Below are positions 23,394-24,524 of a stretch of DNA of 24,524 bases, one piece after another. A program made the position numbers and the translations under genes. Position 1 is the first letter of the stretch. Every line of letters starts with the position of its first letter. The stretch is from DATNPH01 sp036703315 (GTDB lineage: Bacteria; Cyanobacteriota; Cyanobacteriia; Cyanobacteriales; Coleofasciculaceae). The DNA lies in assembly GCA_036703315.1 (NCBI GenBank), contig DATNPH010000097.1, positions 1-24,524 on the forward strand. Direction: 5' to 3'. Under the pieces are notes generated by a model, which saw only the letters and a list, made by a program, of their open reading frames with translations, was not told where the DNA came from and ran no database searches.

Positions 23394-24446
23394 ATGAAAA
23401 TCACTAGGCGCGTCTTGCTAGCTACGCTTACAGCGCTAGTTGTAATGGCAGTGGGGCATTTTAGTCAGCCAGCCCCCGGAGTGGCACAGGAAAAAGTCAT
23501 CAACCTTTATTCGGCACGCCACTATGACACTGATAATGCCTTGTATGAAGGCTTTACTAAAAAGACAGGCATTAAAGTCAATCTGGTCGAGGCTAAAGCT
23601 GAAGAACTGGTTGAGCGGATCAAAAGCGAAGGTGCTAATAGCCCAGCTGATGTAATCATTACCGTTGATGCTGGTAACCTATGGCGAGCCAAAGAAGCTG
23701 GTATCTTGCAGCCTACCAATTCAGGCATGCTGGAAGCCGCTGTTCCAGCAAGTCTTAGAGATCCTGACAAGATGTGGTTTGGTTTCTCGAAGCGGGCGCG
23801 GGTCATTATTTACAACAAAGACAAAGTCAATCCCTCGCAACTATCAACTTACGAGGATCTTGCCAAGCCTGAATGGAAAGGTAAGATTCTTGTGCGCTCA
23901 TCGAGCAACGTCTATAACCAGTCTCTCGTGGGGTGGTTACTTGAAGCTCTGGGTCCCCAGAAGACTGAAGAATGGGTACGTAGCTTTGTCGCTAACTTTG
24001 CACGACCACCAGAAGGCAATGATACAGCCCAAATCAAGGCAGTAGCTGATGGTGTGGGCGATGTTGCGATCGCCAATCACTACTACGTAGCGCGCCTTGC
24101 CAACTCCAAGAAGCCGGAGGAGAAAGCCATAGCGGAAAAAGTCCGGGTGTTCTTCCCGAATAAGAGAGATCGTGGCACCCACATTAACATCAGTGGTGGC
24201 GGTGTTGTGAAAACTGCTCCTAATAAAGACGGAGCGAGGCAGTTTCTAGAGTACCTGGTAAGCCCAGAGGCTCAAGAAATCTTCGCGAAGGGCAACTATG
24301 AATACCCCATCGTTAAAGATGTCCCCACGAATGAGGTTGTCAAGAGCTTTGGTGAACTCAAGGGCGACGAGAAGACCCTGGCGGCTGTGTTCGGTAAGAA
24401 CAATCCAGACGCACTCAAGATAATGGATCGTGCTGGTTGGAAGTAG
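23394..24446 (+). CDS. futA: Ferric-iron ABC transporter binding protein, FutA-like
   Basis: Periplasmic substrate-binding protein of a Fe(III) uptake system. The 350-residue protein begins with a signal peptide carrying a twin arginine (MKITRRVLLATLTAL), with likely cleavage after GVA (31), suggesting Tat export as for Synechocystis FutA2. Expected iron ligands are all visible: H43 and Y44 in SARHYDTD, Y174 in NVYNQS, and Y230-Y231 in NHYYVARL. NHYYVARL, GGGVVKTAPN and DRAGWK are typical of this family. No permease or ATPase genes follow within the window, and a strong hairpin lies 33 bp after the stop, so the gene looks monocistronic. Iron limitation is the expected inducer, by family knowledge. 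Choice between FutA1 and FutA2 types is not possible here. Confidence 0.93.
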   Translation: MKITRRVLLATLTALVVMAVGHFSQPAPGVAQEKVINLYSARHYDTDNALYEGFTKKTGIKVNLVEAKAEELVERIKSEGANSPADVIITVDAGNLWRAKEAGILQPTNSGMLEAAVPASLRDPDKMWFGFSKRARVIIYNKDKVNPSQLSTYEDLAKPEWKGKILVRSSSNVYNQSLVGWLLEALGPQKTEEWVRSFVANFARPPEGNDTAQIKAVADGVGDVAIANHYYVARLANSKKPEEKAIAEKVRVFFPNKRDRGTHINISGGGVVKTAPNKDGARQFLEYLVSPEAQEIFAKGNYEYPIVKDVPTNEVVKSFGELKGDEKTLAAVFGKNNPDALKIMDRAGWK

Positions 24447-24478
24447 AGACGTTCGGCACAAACGCCTCTACTGTGACT

Positions 24479-24524
24479 AGGAAATGCGGCGTACCTACTG
24501 GATGGGTACGCCACTTCCTTTATA
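24479..24524 (+). terminator. Terminator hairpin after futA
   Basis: GGCGTACC (24488-24495) pairs perfectly with GGTACGCC (24505-24512). An outer stem AGGAA (24479-24483) with TTCCT (24515-24519) extends it across a small internal loop. TTTATA follows at the window edge, so the T-run is short, but the stem is strong. Confidence 0.65.

Noticed and set aside
1..24524. CRISPR array, tRNA, rRNA, phage or toxin-antitoxin modules
   Set aside because: No regularly spaced identical direct repeats, no tRNA T-loop motif, no transposase or phage structural gene and no recognisable toxin-antitoxin pair were seen.

Overview
The window looks like cyanobacterial chromosome. The octamer GCGATCGC (HIP1, typical of many cyanobacteria) occurs about twenty times by hand count. 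A sufR gene faces a sufB-sufC-sufD-sufS operon, the arrangement known from cyanobacteria. A FutA-type ferric-iron binding protein, degenerate heptanucleotide repeats and a eukaryote-type Ser/Thr kinase with TPRs fit the same assignment. Genus cannot be read from this stretch. Most genes are core or widely conserved; accessory-looking material is concentrated at 6550-8281.

Layout. 1-265: intergenic DNA with four regularly spaced perfect palindromes inside possible imperfect terminal repeats. 266-5323 (minus): sufS, sufD, sufC and sufB for Fe-S cluster assembly, with a heptamer repeat tract between sufC and sufB. 5324-5545: divergent control region holding two CAAC-N6-GTTG SufR operators over likely back-to-back promoters. 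5546-6549 (plus): sufR and a small unknown gene. 6550-8281: structured non-coding DNA ending in an intrinsic terminator, two small orphan genes, and a 117-bp MITE-like element. 8282-9799 (minus): TPR-rich probable lipoprotein, divergent from an AstE/aspartoacylase-type zinc hydrolase (9882-11009). 11070-11300 (minus): small unknown gene. 11572-12570: era. 12615-14888 (minus): membrane-anchored Ser/Thr kinase with TPRs, divergent from a membrane FHA protein (15197-15796) that is followed by an MscS channel with a C-terminal DEP domain (15840-17996). 18112-18846 (minus): DUF2993 protein. 19120-20704 (plus): an RsuA/RluB-type pseudouridine synthase overlapping a RodZ-like gene. 20902-22422 (minus): malQ. 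22592-23023: Nudix hydrolase. 23394-24446: futA-like gene, then a strong hairpin at the window end.

How the genes work together. The suf block is a complete sulfur-mobilisation and scaffold system with its own Fe-S-sensing repressor. A FutA-like iron-binding protein lies in the same window but about 18 kb away, so no operon link is implied. The kinase, FHA and MscS-DEP genes could form a phosphothreonine and membrane-tension signalling group, but this rests on adjacency only. The other genes are independent housekeeping functions.

I found no CRISPR array, tRNA, rRNA, transposase or defence system. The least explained items are the palindrome array at the left edge, the structured region 6700-7020, the palindromic leader and repeat-bearing protein at 7245-7747, and the 117-bp inverted-repeat element.
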